Shown piece by piece: positions 26,029 to 34,846 of a stretch of 64,000 nt of DNA (position 1 is the stretch's first letter; each line of letters begins with the position of its first letter). The DNA comes from AP-15 sp963750195 (GTDB lineage: Bacteria > Pseudomonadota > Alphaproteobacteria > ATCC43930 > CGMCC-115725). A model generated the notes under the pieces. The model saw only the letters and a program-made list of their open reading frames with translations. It had not been told where the DNA came from and ran no database searches. The DNA is taken from assembly GCA_963750195.1 (NCBI GenBank), contig CAVVPS010000010.1, positions 372,001 to 436,000 on the forward strand. Direction: 5' to 3'. Both the position numbers and the translations under genes were made by a program.

Positions 26029-26372
26029 TCGGCATTCCGGGCAATGTCCGCGTCTATCTGGCGTGCGGCGTCACCGACATGAGGAAAGGCTTTGACGGGC
26101 TGGCGGCGCGGGTTCAGACCACCTTGCGCCTCGACCCGCATGGTGGTGCCTTGTTCGTGTTCCGTGGTCGCCGCGGCGATCTGATCAAGGTGCTGTGGTG
26201 GGACGGGCAAGGTTTGTGCCTGTTTGCTAAGCGGCTGGAGCGCGGCCGGTTTTTGTGGCCGCAGGCGAAGGACGGATCGGTGGTGCTGACGGCAGCACAA
26301 TTGTCGATGCTGCTGGAGGGCATCGATTGGCGTGCGCCACGCCGCAGCTGGACCCCGGAAGTGGCTAGTTGA
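26025..26372 (+). CDS. tnpB: IS66 accessory protein TnpB
   Basis: 115 aa with a GTG start. It carries the family signature VYLACGVTDMRKGFDGLAARVQ and LIKVLWWDGQGLCLFAKRLERGRFLWP (IS66 Orf2, transposase_34 type). Length is typical. It lies 74 bases before tnpC. Confidence 0.95.
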   Translation: MIGIPGNVRVYLACGVTDMRKGFDGLAARVQTTLRLDPHGGALFVFRGRRGDLIKVLWWDGQGLCLFAKRLERGRFLWPQAKDGSVVLTAAQLSMLLEGIDWRAPRRSWTPEVAS

Positions 26373-26446
26373 ACAGCGCGACATAGTGACTCAGGCGGGT
26401 ACGATGTCGATACTGCTCAATGCAAGCGGGAGTAAACTGATGGTTG

Positions 26447-28042
26447 ATGCCGGACGCTGCTGACCCCGTTCAAGAGATCGCCGAGCTGCGCCTCCTGCTG
26501 GCCGAACGCGAGGCGGAATTGGCGGAAGCGCGGGCCGAGCTGACCGGCGCCCGGCTGCGGATCGAACAGTACAAGGCTCAGCTTGCCCAGCTGCGGCGCA
26601 TGCAGTTCGGGCGCTCGTCGGAAAAACTCGATACTCAGATCGCGCAACTCGAGCTGATGCTCGAAGATTTGGAAGAGAGCGAAGCGGCGCGCACAGCGCC
26701 GGCGGCACAGCGCGTCCCCGATCAGCCGCGCCGCGAACGTCGCCAGCCGGTGCGACGGCCGCTGCCCGATCATTTGCCGCGCGAGGAGATCGTGCACGAT
26801 CCGGGGTCGGTGTGCCCGGGCTGCGGCGGCACCCGGTTTAGCAAACTCGGCGAGGACGTGACCGAGGTCTTGGAGAAGATCCCGGCCCGCCTCAAAGTGA
26901 TCCGCCATATTCGGCCCAAACTCAGCTGTCGCTGCTGCGAGCGCATCCTGCAGGCGCCGATGCCCGATCTGCCGATCGAGAAGGGTCGGCCCGGACCGGG
27001 CCTGGTCGCCAATGTCGTGGTCAGCAAATACCTCGACGGGCTGCCGCTCTACCGTCAATCGGCGATCCTGGCGCGCGAAGGCATCGCGATCGAGCGCGCC
27101 ACCCTGGCCGACTGGGTCGGGCACGCTGCTTGGTGGGTGACGCCGTTGGCCGCGCTGATCGGCGCGCATGTCATGGCAGCGCCGATCATCCACACCGACG
27201 ACACGCCGATCGCGGTGCTGGCCCCCGGCAACGGCAAGACCAGGACCGGACGGCTGTGGACCTATGTAGTTGACGAGCGACCCTGGCAGGGTGGGCGGGC
27301 ACCGGCAGCATATTATCGTTTCAGCCCCGACCGCCGCGGCGAGCGACCGCGCGATCATCTGGCCCTCTTTCGCGGCGCGATCCAGGCCGACGCCTTCAGC
27401 GGCTACGCCGCCCTGACGCGACCGCCATCCGCCAAAGACCAGGTCGGCCGAGGGCCGCCGCTGATCCACGCAGCGTGTTGGGCCCATGCGCGGCGCAAGT
27501 TTTACGACGTGTTCGAAGCGACCAGATCGCCGATCGCCGAAGAGGCACTGAAACGGATCGGCGAGCTCTATCGGATCGAAGCCCCGGTCACCGGCCAGCC
27601 GGCCGATATCCGCCTGGCGGCGCGCCAGAACCGTGCCGTGGCGCTCCTCGACGCTTTGCGCGACTGGCTGACGGCACAGCGCCGCCGGCTGTCATCGAAG
27701 AACGCACTCGCAAAAGCGATCCAGTACGCGCTGAGCCGCTGGGAGGCGCTGGCCCGCTATGCCGGCGATGGCCGGCTCGCGATTGACAATAACGTCGCCG
27801 AGCGTGCCCTGCGCGGCATTGCCATTACCCGTAAAAATTTCTTGTTCCTCGGATCTGATGCCGGCGGCGAGCGCGCCGCAATCCTCTACACCGTGCTGGA
27901 AAGCGCCAAACTCAATGGCCTCGATCCGCAGACTTGGCTCGCCGATGTGATCGATCGCACGGCCAAGGGTCACCCGATCAACCGGCTCGGCGAACTGCTC
28001 CCATGGAACTGGAACAACCAAACCGCCAGCCTCGCCGCCTGA
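26447..28042 (+). CDS. tnpC: IS66 DDE transposase TnpC
   Basis: 531 aa from the ATG at 26447 (a TTG directly before it is also in frame). The N-terminal leucine-rich coiled coil (EIAELRLLLAEREAELAEARAEL) and IS66 helix-turn-helix (QFGRSSEKLD) are followed by a zinc-binding segment (CPGCGGTRF ... SCRCCERIL). The DDE catalytic domain has IHTDDTPIAVL (first Asp), ACWAHARRKFYDVFEA and LAIDNNVAERALRGIAITRKNFLFLGSDAGG with the catalytic Glu region. Complete, so the element should be able to move. Confidence 0.96.
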   Translation: MPDAADPVQEIAELRLLLAEREAELAEARAELTGARLRIEQYKAQLAQLRRMQFGRSSEKLDTQIAQLELMLEDLEESEAARTAPAAQRVPDQPRRERRQPVRRPLPDHLPREEIVHDPGSVCPGCGGTRFSKLGEDVTEVLEKIPARLKVIRHIRPKLSCRCCERILQAPMPDLPIEKGRPGPGLVANVVVSKYLDGLPLYRQSAILAREGIAIERATLADWVGHAAWWVTPLAALIGAHVMAAPIIHTDDTPIAVLAPGNGKTRTGRLWTYVVDERPWQGGRAPAAYYRFSPDRRGERPRDHLALFRGAIQADAFSGYAALTRPPSAKDQVGRGPPLIHAACWAHARRKFYDVFEATRSPIAEEALKRIGELYRIEAPVTGQPADIRLAARQNRAVALLDALRDWLTAQRRRLSSKNALAKAIQYALSRWEALARYAGDGRLAIDNNVAERALRGIAITRKNFLFLGSDAGGERAAILYTVLESAKLNGLDPQTWLADVIDRTAKGHPINRLGELLPWNWNNQTASLAA

Positions 28043-28072
28043 CCGGTGTTGTGGTCCTCAGCTGACGCTTAC

Positions 28073-28370
28073 ACCGCGTGATGCGAAATATTTCCTCGCT
28101 TGCCAGTCGTCATGGCCGGACTTGTTCCGGCCATCCACGTGCCTCGGTCTGGCCGAAAAGGCGTGGATCACCGGGACGAGCCCGGTGATGACGACTGTGA
28201 GTAGAGGCTAAAGGCTATTGTACAACCAATCTCGCCAAACCGGACAGCCGTGGGCTTGGCCCGGCCATCTGCGAGCCGCGGCACACGCCTTGCCGGTGTC
28301 CCGTGGATGCCCGGCACAAGGCCGGGCAAGACGAGGGGCTGAGACCGAATCATGTGGGCGGGTCTAATCA
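28073..28370. repeat. Intergenic region with three short GC-rich palindromes
   Basis: There is no gene in this 298-base gap. Palindromes: ATGGCCGGA-CTTGT-TCCGGCCAT (28112-28134), ATCACCGGG-ACGAG-CCCGGTGAT (28167-28189) and GCCCGGC-ACAAG-GCCGGGC (28309-28327), each next to a GTGGAT(C/G) word. They belong to the same family as 50670-50690, which is found between genes in many alphaproteobacteria. Confidence 0.65.
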
Positions 28371-29828
28371 CTAGCGGTCGATGCCGCCCATGCAGAGGTA
28401 TTTGACTTCGAGGAATTCCTCGATGCCGTATTTCGAGCCTTCGCGGCCGATGCCGCTTTCCTTCATGCCGCCGAAGGGGGCGATCTCGGTCGAGATGATG
28501 CCTTCGTTGATGCCGACGATGCCGTATTCGAGGGCCTCGGCGACGCGCCAGATGCGGCCGATGTCGCGGCTGTAGAAATAGGAGGCGAGGCCGAATTCGG
28601 TGTCGTTGGCCATCTTGACCGCCTCGTCTTCGCTCTTGAAGCGGTAGAGCGGGGCGACCGGGCCAAAGGTCTCCTCCTTGGTGATGACCATGTCGGTCGT
28701 CACATCGGTCAGCACGGTCGGCTCGAAGAAGCTGCCGCCCTGGGCGGCGCGCTTGCCGCCGGTGACCACCTTGGCGCCCTTTTTGACGGCGTCGGCGATG
28801 TGCGCCTCGACCTTCTCGACCGCCTTCATGTCGATCAGCGGGCCGATCACCGCACCCGGCTCGAACCCGTCGGCGACCTTCATCGCGCCGGCGGTCTCGG
28901 CGAGGCGCTTGGTGAAGGCGTCGTAGACGCCGTCCTGCACCAGGATGCGGTTGGCGCAGACGCAGGTCTGGCCGGCATTGCGATATTTCGAGGCGATCGC
29001 ACCCTTGACCGCCATCTCGATATCGGCGTCGTCGAAGACGATGAACGGCGCGTTGCCGCCCAGTTCGAGCGACAGTTTTTTGACCGTGCCGGCGCATTGC
29101 TGCATCAGCAATTTGCCGATTTCGGTCGAGCCGGTGAAGGTCAGCTTGCGGACGGTCGGGTTCGAGGTCAGCTCGCCGCCGATCTCGTTCGACGGCCCGG
29201 TGACGCAGGAAAAGACACCCTTTGGCACGCCGGCGCGCTCGGCCAGCTCGCACAAGGCCAAGGCCGAAAACGGGGTCGCGGTCGCCGGCTTCAGCACCAT
29301 CGTGCAGCCGGCGGCCAAGGCCGGGCCCGCCTTGCGGGTGATCATCGCCGCCGGGAAGTTCCACGGGGTGATCGCCGCACAGACGCCGATCGGCTCCTTG
29401 GTCACGACGATGCGCTTGTCGGAGGCGTGCGCCGGGATCGTGTCGCCGTAGACGCGCTTGCCCTCCTCGCCGAACCATTCGATGAAGGCGGCGGCATAGG
29501 CGATCTCGCCGCGCGACTCGGCCATCGGCTTGCCCTGCTCGGCGGTCATCAGGGTGGCGAGATCCTCCTGGTTCGCCATCATCAGGTCGAACCATTTGCG
29601 CAGGATCTGGGCGCGCTCCTTGGCGGTCTTGCCGCGCCAGCCGGGCAGCGCCTTGTCGGCGGCCTCGATCGCCTGGCGGGTCTCCTCCGCGCCCATCCGC
29701 GGGACGGTGCCGAGGGTCTCGCCGGTCGCCGGGTTGGTGACCGGGATCGTGCCGCGGTTCAACGCGCCGACCCACTCGCCATTGACGTAGCATTGCTGGC
29801 GGAACAGTTTTTCGTCTTTAAGCTGCAT
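28371..29828 (-). CDS. gabD: Succinate-semialdehyde dehydrogenase (NADP+)
   Basis: 485 aa aldehyde dehydrogenase that oxidises succinate semialdehyde to succinate, closing the GABA shunt. The N-terminus MQLKDEKLFRQQCYVNGEWV is typical of GabD. Motifs: TPWNFPAAMITRKAGPALAAGCTMVLKPA (Asn and cofactor Lys), FTGSTEIGKLL, catalytic Glu in LELGGNAPFIVFDDAD, catalytic Cys in RNAGQTCVCANRILVQ, and ETFGPVAPLYRF. Uninterrupted. Two decayed relatives lie at 20500-20645 and 21735-22185. It is divergent from the hydrolase at 29927. Confidence 0.96.
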   Translation of the reverse strand: MQLKDEKLFRQQCYVNGEWVGALNRGTIPVTNPATGETLGTVPRMGAEETRQAIEAADKALPGWRGKTAKERAQILRKWFDLMMANQEDLATLMTAEQGKPMAESRGEIAYAAAFIEWFGEEGKRVYGDTIPAHASDKRIVVTKEPIGVCAAITPWNFPAAMITRKAGPALAAGCTMVLKPATATPFSALALCELAERAGVPKGVFSCVTGPSNEIGGELTSNPTVRKLTFTGSTEIGKLLMQQCAGTVKKLSLELGGNAPFIVFDDADIEMAVKGAIASKYRNAGQTCVCANRILVQDGVYDAFTKRLAETAGAMKVADGFEPGAVIGPLIDMKAVEKVEAHIADAVKKGAKVVTGGKRAAQGGSFFEPTVLTDVTTDMVITKEETFGPVAPLYRFKSEDEAVKMANDTEFGLASYFYSRDIGRIWRVAEALEYGIVGINEGIISTEIAPFGGMKESGIGREGSKYGIEEFLEVKYLCMGGIDR

Positions 29829-29926
29829 GGCGCGCCTCCCTCGCCTGGATGATTAAGGATAGGTACGGCCGGCCCCGATATTTGGCAAGATAGCCGGCCG
29901 GCACGAAACTGGAGGAGGCAGCCCCG

Positions 29927-30775
29927 ATGACGACCTCGATGCAACCCGACAGCAAGACCCTGAGGGTCAACGATCTTACCCTGCATTACTTCGAATGGGG
30001 TAAGGCCGACGCCCCTGACATCGTCTGCGTCCACGGCTACACCGGCAGCGCCGACGCGTTCAACGCACTCGCCCGGCATCTCCAGGACCGCTTCCATATA
30101 CTCGCCCCTGACGTCCGCGGGCACGGGGAGAGCGCCTGGTCGCCCGCTGGAGCCTATCAATACGCCGATCAAGCCGGCGATTTGGCGGCATTTGTCGACC
30201 GGCTGGGGCTCGACCGGTTTGTCCTGATCGGGACCTCGATGGGCGGGATCATCGCGATGGCCTATGCGGTGGCGCACCCGCAGCGGCTGCGGGGGCTGGT
30301 GATCAACGACATCGGGCCGGAGGCGGAAGCGGGCACCCAGCGCATCACCCAGATGGTCGGCAGCCGGCCGGAGGAGTTCGCACGCTGGAGGACGCCATGG
30401 CGTACCGCCGCGAAATGTCGCCGATCGTCGCCGGGCGGAGCGCCGAGGACCAGCGCGAACTGGCACTCGGCGTGCTGCGGCAGCGAGCGGACGGAAGATG
30501 GGGCTGGAAGATGGATCCCGCCTACGTCCGGCAGCGGGTCGAGCACGGCGCGCCTCGGCGGCCCGAATTGTGGAGCCGGCTGCCGGCCCTCTCCTGCCCG
30601 ACCCTGGTGGTGTGGGGAACGGAGAGCGACGTGCTCTCCGGAGGCACAGGCGCGGCGGATGGTCGGCGCGCTGCCGCACGGCGAGTTGGTCGAGGTACCC
30701 GGCATCGGCCACGCTCCGACTTTGGTCGAACCGCAGTCCCTCGCCGCACTCGAACGGTTGCTCGCTGCCTTGTGA
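29927..30775 (+). CDS. Alpha/beta hydrolase, two compensating frameshifts
   Basis: The first frame reads LTLHYFEWGKADAPDIVCVHG, then DVRGHGES and the nucleophile elbow LIGTSMGGIIAMAYA with catalytic Ser. Near 30385 it shifts to MAYRREMSPIVAGRSAEDQ and CPTLVVWGTESDVLS (acidic residue), and near 30640 shifts back to EVPGIGHAPTLVEPQSLAALERLL (catalytic His). All three parts match one ~283-aa hydrolase of the epoxide-hydrolase/esterase type. Total length is divisible by three, consistent with two opposite single-base errors. Start context TGGAGGAGGCAGCCCCGATG gives a good ribosome site. Confidence 0.82.
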   Translation: MTTSMQPDSKTLRVNDLTLHYFEWGKADAPDIVCVHGYTGSADAFNALARHLQDRFHILAPDVRGHGESAWSPAGAYQYADQAGDLAAFVDRLGLDRFVLIGTSMGGIIAMAYAVAHPQRLRGLVINDIGPEAEAGTQRITQMVGSRPEEFARWRTPWRTAAKCRRSSPGGAPRTSANWHSACCGSERTEDGAGRWIPPTSGSGSSTARLGGPNCGAGCRPSPARPWWCGERRATCSPEAQARRMVGALPHGELVEVPGIGHAPTLVEPQSLAALERLLAAL

Positions 30776-30903
30776 GGCGCCGCCGCGACTAGCCGCGAGC
30801 GCGCACGACCACGCCTTTCGCACAACTGACATAAAAGCGTGATATTCGCTGAGAAGCGCGCGCCCGCCGAGGGGGCCAAGCGCGCAGCGATCGGGGGACA
30901 ACG

Positions 30904-32463
30904 ATGACGATCCTAAGGCAAAGCCGCCGCCGCTTTCTCAAATCGGTCGCGGTGACCGGCGGCGCGGCGTTCCTCTCGTCGCGCCTGCCGATAGCGGTGC
31001 GCGCCGCGACGCCGACCGGGCCGGACTTGCCGGGACTGCGCGACAAGATCGACCATATCATCGTGATCTATCAGGAGAACCGCAGCTTCGACCATTATTT
31101 CGGAGCTTATCAGCGGCCCGGCGGCGGCGGGGTGGCAGGCCTTTTGGATCGGGAGGGGCGGGTCGATGCCCGCTTTACCGGGCTGCAAAAGAACGCGGCC
31201 GGCGTTCCCTACGGCTATCTGCCTCTTCCCTATGAACTTCCCGGCTTTGCCAACGCGCTGATCGAAAACCGGCCGTTTCACCTGACCCCATACATATCGC
31301 CCGAGGCCAACGTCCCGTGGGACCCGATGCACCATTTCTTCCGCATGTTCGCGCAGATCAATCAAGGGAAGATGGACCGCTTCGTGGCGCTGGCTCTGCT
31401 CGGTAAGCGCGTATTTTTCGATAAGGGGCCGGGCAGCGACCCGGCCGAGATGATGTTCGCCCAGTCGGTGCCATCTGGCGCGGTACTGGGCTTTTACACG
31501 CGCAAGGACCTACCCTTCTACCATCGCCTGGCCGACGAATATGTTCTGTTCGATCATTTCTTTCAGGCCATGTCGGGCGGCTCGACAGGTAATGCGCTTT
31601 ACTTGGTGGCGGGACGCTCGGCCCAATGGTCGAAGCCTCCTGCGGCCAAGACCGGGAGCCTGACGCCTCCTGTCTTTGACCGGCCCTACGACAAGAATGG
31701 GATCCTGATCAACGATGTGGCGCCGGTAAACGGCCCGACCGAAGTGTTCATGGGGTCGATCGATTTGTCTCCGCCACCCGACGAACAGACCTATCCCAAT
31801 ATCGGCGAGCGGCTCGATGCGGCCTCCCTGGCATGGGCCTGGTACAATGAGGGCTGGAACGCGGTCAAACCCTGGGCGATGAAGACGGCGTTTGGCGCCG
31901 GCGACGGCTCGGTGGTGGTTGACACGCCGGCCCTGTACCTGCCGCATCATAACCCGTTCCAATACCTCCCGAGCTGGTTCAACAACGTAAAAGCCGGCCG
32001 TATGCGCGACAGCGAAGATTTCCTCAACGATCTGAAGTCAGGTCGGCTGCCGCGGGTCTCCTTTTTGAAGGCGACGGGTGGCCGCGACGAGCACCCCGCG
32101 AATTCGGCGCCGCGATGGGGCGAAGAATGGGTCGCAAGCCTGTTGAAAGCGCTCGGCGAAAGCCGGCTGTGGGAGAAGAGCGCGGTTGTGATTACCTATG
32201 ACGAAGGCGGCGGGTTCTGGGACCATGTGGCGCCGCCGAACCCCGACGCTTATGGCTGCGGCACCCGCGTACCGGCGCTGTTGATCAGCCCGTGGGCGCG
32301 GCGCGGCTATATCGATCACCGCGTTGCCGACACGACTTCCGTTCTCGCCCTGATCGAGGCGCGATTCGGCCTGAAGCCGCTGCAGCAACGCGACGCCCAG
32401 GCCTACAATCTTCTCGACGGTTTCGACTTCACGCAAAAGCCGCGCCCACCAGCCTTCGGCTGA
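30904..32463 (+). CDS. Tat-exported phosphoesterase (AcpA/phospholipase C family)
   Basis: 519 aa. The N-terminus SRRRFLKSVAVTGGAAFLSS is a twin-arginine signal. The phosphoesterase family (PF04185) motif HIIVIYQENRSFDHYFGAY carries the metal and nucleophile region, with further conserved parts NPFQYLPSWFNNV, FLKATGGRDEHPA, VVITYDEGGGFWDHVAPP and RVPALLISPWARRGYIDH. Members are periplasmic acid phosphatases or phospholipases C that release phosphate. Single gene with its own start context (GGGGGACAACGATG). Confidence 0.92.
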   Translation: MTILRQSRRRFLKSVAVTGGAAFLSSRLPIAVRAATPTGPDLPGLRDKIDHIIVIYQENRSFDHYFGAYQRPGGGGVAGLLDREGRVDARFTGLQKNAAGVPYGYLPLPYELPGFANALIENRPFHLTPYISPEANVPWDPMHHFFRMFAQINQGKMDRFVALALLGKRVFFDKGPGSDPAEMMFAQSVPSGAVLGFYTRKDLPFYHRLADEYVLFDHFFQAMSGGSTGNALYLVAGRSAQWSKPPAAKTGSLTPPVFDRPYDKNGILINDVAPVNGPTEVFMGSIDLSPPPDEQTYPNIGERLDAASLAWAWYNEGWNAVKPWAMKTAFGAGDGSVVVDTPALYLPHHNPFQYLPSWFNNVKAGRMRDSEDFLNDLKSGRLPRVSFLKATGGRDEHPANSAPRWGEEWVASLLKALGESRLWEKSAVVITYDEGGGFWDHVAPPNPDAYGCGTRVPALLISPWARRGYIDHRVADTTSVLALIEARFGLKPLQQRDAQAYNLLDGFDFTQKPRPPAFG

Positions 32464-32572
32464 CTTCTCCGCTGCCGCTCCTTATGGATACGCGGCTTCG
32501 CGCCACCTCGATCCTCTCGCCCTTGTCATCGAAGGGTAGCATAATGGCGGCGAATGGCGGCGGAGGGTCGAG

Positions 32573-33775
32573 GTGCTGCACGGCCGGCGCATCCTGTTGA
32601 TCGTCTCGGGCGGGATCGCGGCCTATAAGAGCCTCGATCTGATCCGCCGGCTGCGCGAGCGCGGTACGGCGGTGCGCGCGATCATGACCGCGGCGTCGCA
32701 GCATTTTGTGACCCCGCTATCGATCGCCTCGCTGTGCGAGGACAAGGTTTACACCGACCTGTGGTCGCTGACCGACGAGAGCGAGATGGGGCACATCCGT
32801 CTGTCGCGCGAGGCCGATCTGGTCGTCGTCGCGCCCGCCAGCGCCGACCTGATCGCGCGCATGGCCGCGGGTCTGGCCGACGATCTGGCGACGACTGCAT
32901 TGCTCGCCTCGGACAAGAGAGTGCTGATCGCGCCGACGATGAATTTGATGATGTGGGCGCATCCGGCGACCCAGGCCAATCTGGCCACTCTCGCGGCGCG
33001 CGGGGTGGTGCGCATCGGGCCGGGCTCCGGCGAGCTTGCTTGTGGCGAGGTCGGCTCGGGGAGGATGGCCGAGCCGCTGGAGATCGTCGCGGCGATAGAG
33101 ACGATGCTCGCCAGCGACGCGCGGCTCGCCGGCCGGCGGGCATTGGTGACGAGCGGGCCGACGCGCGAGCCGATCGATCCGGTACGCTACATCTCGAACC
33201 ACTCCTCAGGCAAGCAGGGGCATGCGATCGCGGCGGCGCTGAGCGCGCTGGGCGCCGAGACGGTGCTGGTTTCGGGGCCGACGCGGGAGCCGGCACCGGC
33301 CGGGGTTCGGGTCGTACCGGTCGAGACCGCTGCGGAAATGCTGGCCGCTTGCGAAGCCGCGCTCCCGGCCGATGTCGCGGTGATGGCCGCTGCCGTCGCC
33401 GATTGGCGGGTCGAGAGCGTCGCTGGGCACAAGCTGAAAAAGGACGGCAAGGGCCCGCCGCTGCTGCGCCTCGCCGAAAACCCGGATATCCTCGCGCATA
33501 TCGCGCAGCGGGCGAACGACCGGCCGGCGCTGGTCATCGGCTTTGCCGCCGAGACTGACGACATTATCGCAAACGCGCGAGCCAAGCGCACCCGCAAGCG
33601 TTGCGATTGGATCCTCGCCAACGACGTGTCGCCCGGGACCGGCACCTTCGGCGGCGACCGCAACACGATCCACCTGGTCGACGGCGGGGGCGTCGAGGAC
33701 TGGCCGGTCATGACCAAGCGCGAAGTCGCCGCCCGCCTCGCCGAGCGCATCGCTCTGCACCTGCTGCCGCAGTGA
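32573..33775 (+). CDS. coaBC: Bifunctional phosphopantothenoylcysteine decarboxylase / phosphopantothenate-cysteine ligase
   Basis: 400 aa; two steps of coenzyme A synthesis. N-terminal CoaC flavoprotein: ILLIVSGGIAAYKSLDLIRRL, catalytic His near LWSLTDESEMGHIRLSREAD, PTMNLMMW and the active-site Cys loop GSGELACGEVGSGRMAEP. C-terminal CoaB: VTSGPTREPIDPVRYISNHSSGKQGHAIA and VMAAAVADWRVESVAGHKLKK. The start is GTG at 32573. The dut gene follows 7 bases later, the common alphaproteobacterial coaBC-dut pair. Confidence 0.96.
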   Translation: MLHGRRILLIVSGGIAAYKSLDLIRRLRERGTAVRAIMTAASQHFVTPLSIASLCEDKVYTDLWSLTDESEMGHIRLSREADLVVVAPASADLIARMAAGLADDLATTALLASDKRVLIAPTMNLMMWAHPATQANLATLAARGVVRIGPGSGELACGEVGSGRMAEPLEIVAAIETMLASDARLAGRRALVTSGPTREPIDPVRYISNHSSGKQGHAIAAALSALGAETVLVSGPTREPAPAGVRVVPVETAAEMLAACEAALPADVAVMAAAVADWRVESVAGHKLKKDGKGPPLLRLAENPDILAHIAQRANDRPALVIGFAAETDDIIANARAKRTRKRCDWILANDVSPGTGTFGGDRNTIHLVDGGGVEDWPVMTKREVAARLAERIALHLLPQ

Positions 33776-33782
33776 AGCGCCG

Positions 33783-34289
33783 GTGAAGATCGAGTTGCAG
33801 ATTCTCGATGCCCGGCTTTCCGGCTGGGGGTTTCCGTCATGGGGGTCGAGCCTGTCGGCCGGGCTCGATTTGCACGCCTGCATCGACAATCCGCTGGTCC
33901 TCGAGCCGCAAGCGCCGGCCGTGTTGATCTCGGCCGGCGTTGCCTTTCGCATCGGCGAGCCCGATTGGTGTGCGCTGGTATTGCCGCGTTCCGGGCTCGG
34001 GCACCGCGACGGGCTGGTGCTCGGCAACGCGGTCGGCGTCATCGACGCCGATTACGAAGGACCGTGCCTGATCTCGGCGTGGAACCGCAACCCGCCACAG
34101 AGCCGGGCTGGGATTACGATCCGGCCTGGTGACCGCATTGCCCAGCTTGTCTTCACCCGCATTGCGCGGCCGGAATTCACGGTCGTGGCGGCGTTTTCCG
34201 CCGGCGGGAGCCGCGCTGCGAGTGGGTTCGGTTCGACCGGTGTCGAGGCCGCTTGCCGACAGCGTCCGGTGCGGCGAAACTCATTGTGA
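33783..34289 (+). CDS. dut: Deoxyuridine 5'-triphosphate nucleotidohydrolase
   Basis: dUTPase hydrolyses dUTP to dUMP, keeping uracil out of DNA and feeding dTMP synthesis. GTG start. Motifs in order: SAGLDLHA (1), LPRSGLGHRDGLVLGNAVGVIDADYEG (2 and 3), WNRNP ... RPGDRIAQLVF (4) and the C-terminal GGSRAASGFGSTG (5). 168 aa; a tail of 16 residues (VEAACRQRPVRRNSL) follows the usual GFGSTG end and may come from a small 3' frameshift. Confidence 0.95.
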   Translation: MKIELQILDARLSGWGFPSWGSSLSAGLDLHACIDNPLVLEPQAPAVLISAGVAFRIGEPDWCALVLPRSGLGHRDGLVLGNAVGVIDADYEGPCLISAWNRNPPQSRAGITIRPGDRIAQLVFTRIARPEFTVVAAFSAGGSRAASGFGSTGVEAACRQRPVRRNSL

Positions 34290-34313
34290 ACTTTCGGCGG
34301 CGGGCCGCGTGAC

Positions 34314-34769
34314 ATGGTTCGGCTGACCAAGAAACTCCTGTTCGCGATCGAAGCGGTGCTGGACATTGCCTATAACGGCGGTCCGGTGCCGGTGCGCTCG
34401 GCCGAGATCACCGAGCGCCAAGGCATCCCGCGCCGCTACCTCGAGCCGGTGTTGCAGGAGTTGGTGCGTCACGGGATCCTGCTCGGCATTCGCGGGCCAA
34501 GCGGCGGCTATCGGTTGGCGCGCGAGCGGCGGCTGGTCAGCCTCGGCGACATCGTGCGCACCGTACGCGGGCTCGAGACCGCCGAGGATCCGATCAGCGA
34601 TCCGGCTGGCAGCGCTCTCGGCCACGAGGTCGTCCGCCCGCTGTGGCTCGAGTTGCAGGAGGAGATGATGCAGCGGCTCGACTCGCTAACCCTCGACGAT
34701 CTGTGCGGCCGCGCCCATCGCTCCGGGATCGCGGGCCGGGCGGCCGAATTCGGCGACTTCGAGATTTGA
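34314..34769 (+). CDS. Rrf2-family transcriptional regulator
   Basis: 151 aa. Winged-helix Rrf2 core: LLFAIEAVLDIAYNGGPVPVRSAEITERQGIPRRYLEPVLQELVRHGIL and IRGPSGGYRLARERRLVSLGDIVRTVRG. The three-Cys cluster of IscR/NsrR is absent (only one Cys, in LCGRAH), so it is not expected to bind an Fe-S cluster and is closer to CymR-type cysteine-metabolism regulators. It sits directly upstream of cysK in the same direction, which fits control of sulfur assimilation. Confidence 0.88.
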   Translation: MVRLTKKLLFAIEAVLDIAYNGGPVPVRSAEITERQGIPRRYLEPVLQELVRHGILLGIRGPSGGYRLARERRLVSLGDIVRTVRGLETAEDPISDPAGSALGHEVVRPLWLELQEEMMQRLDSLTLDDLCGRAHRSGIAGRAAEFGDFEI

Positions 34770-34846
34770 GTTGGCGGGCTGCTTTGTTGCAGTGCCCGCC
34801 GCCGAACCTACATAAATTACGAATGCCCTAGGGGAGATTAAGTTTG

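Larger units (their letters stand above)
25502..28072 (+). mobile_element. Complete IS66-family insertion sequence (2571 bp)
   Basis: The ends are perfect 17-bp terminal inverted repeats, GTAAGCGTCAGCTGAGG at 25502-25518 and its complement at 28056-28072. Flanks are an 8-bp direct duplication, ACCGCGTG, at 25494-25501 and 28073-28080, the target-site size of IS66. Inside are the three genes tnpA, tnpB and tnpC in order, all open. The intact ends, target duplication and frames point to a recent insertion. Confidence 0.95.

Noticed and set aside
26417..27487. 356-codon minus-strand open frame inside IS66 tnpC
   Set aside because: Fully antisense to the well-conserved TnpC; no motif; typical shadow in GC-rich DNA.
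28168..29793. 541-codon minus-strand frame over gabD
   Set aside because: It is the neighbouring frame of gabD on the same strand, with low-complexity Arg-rich sequence.
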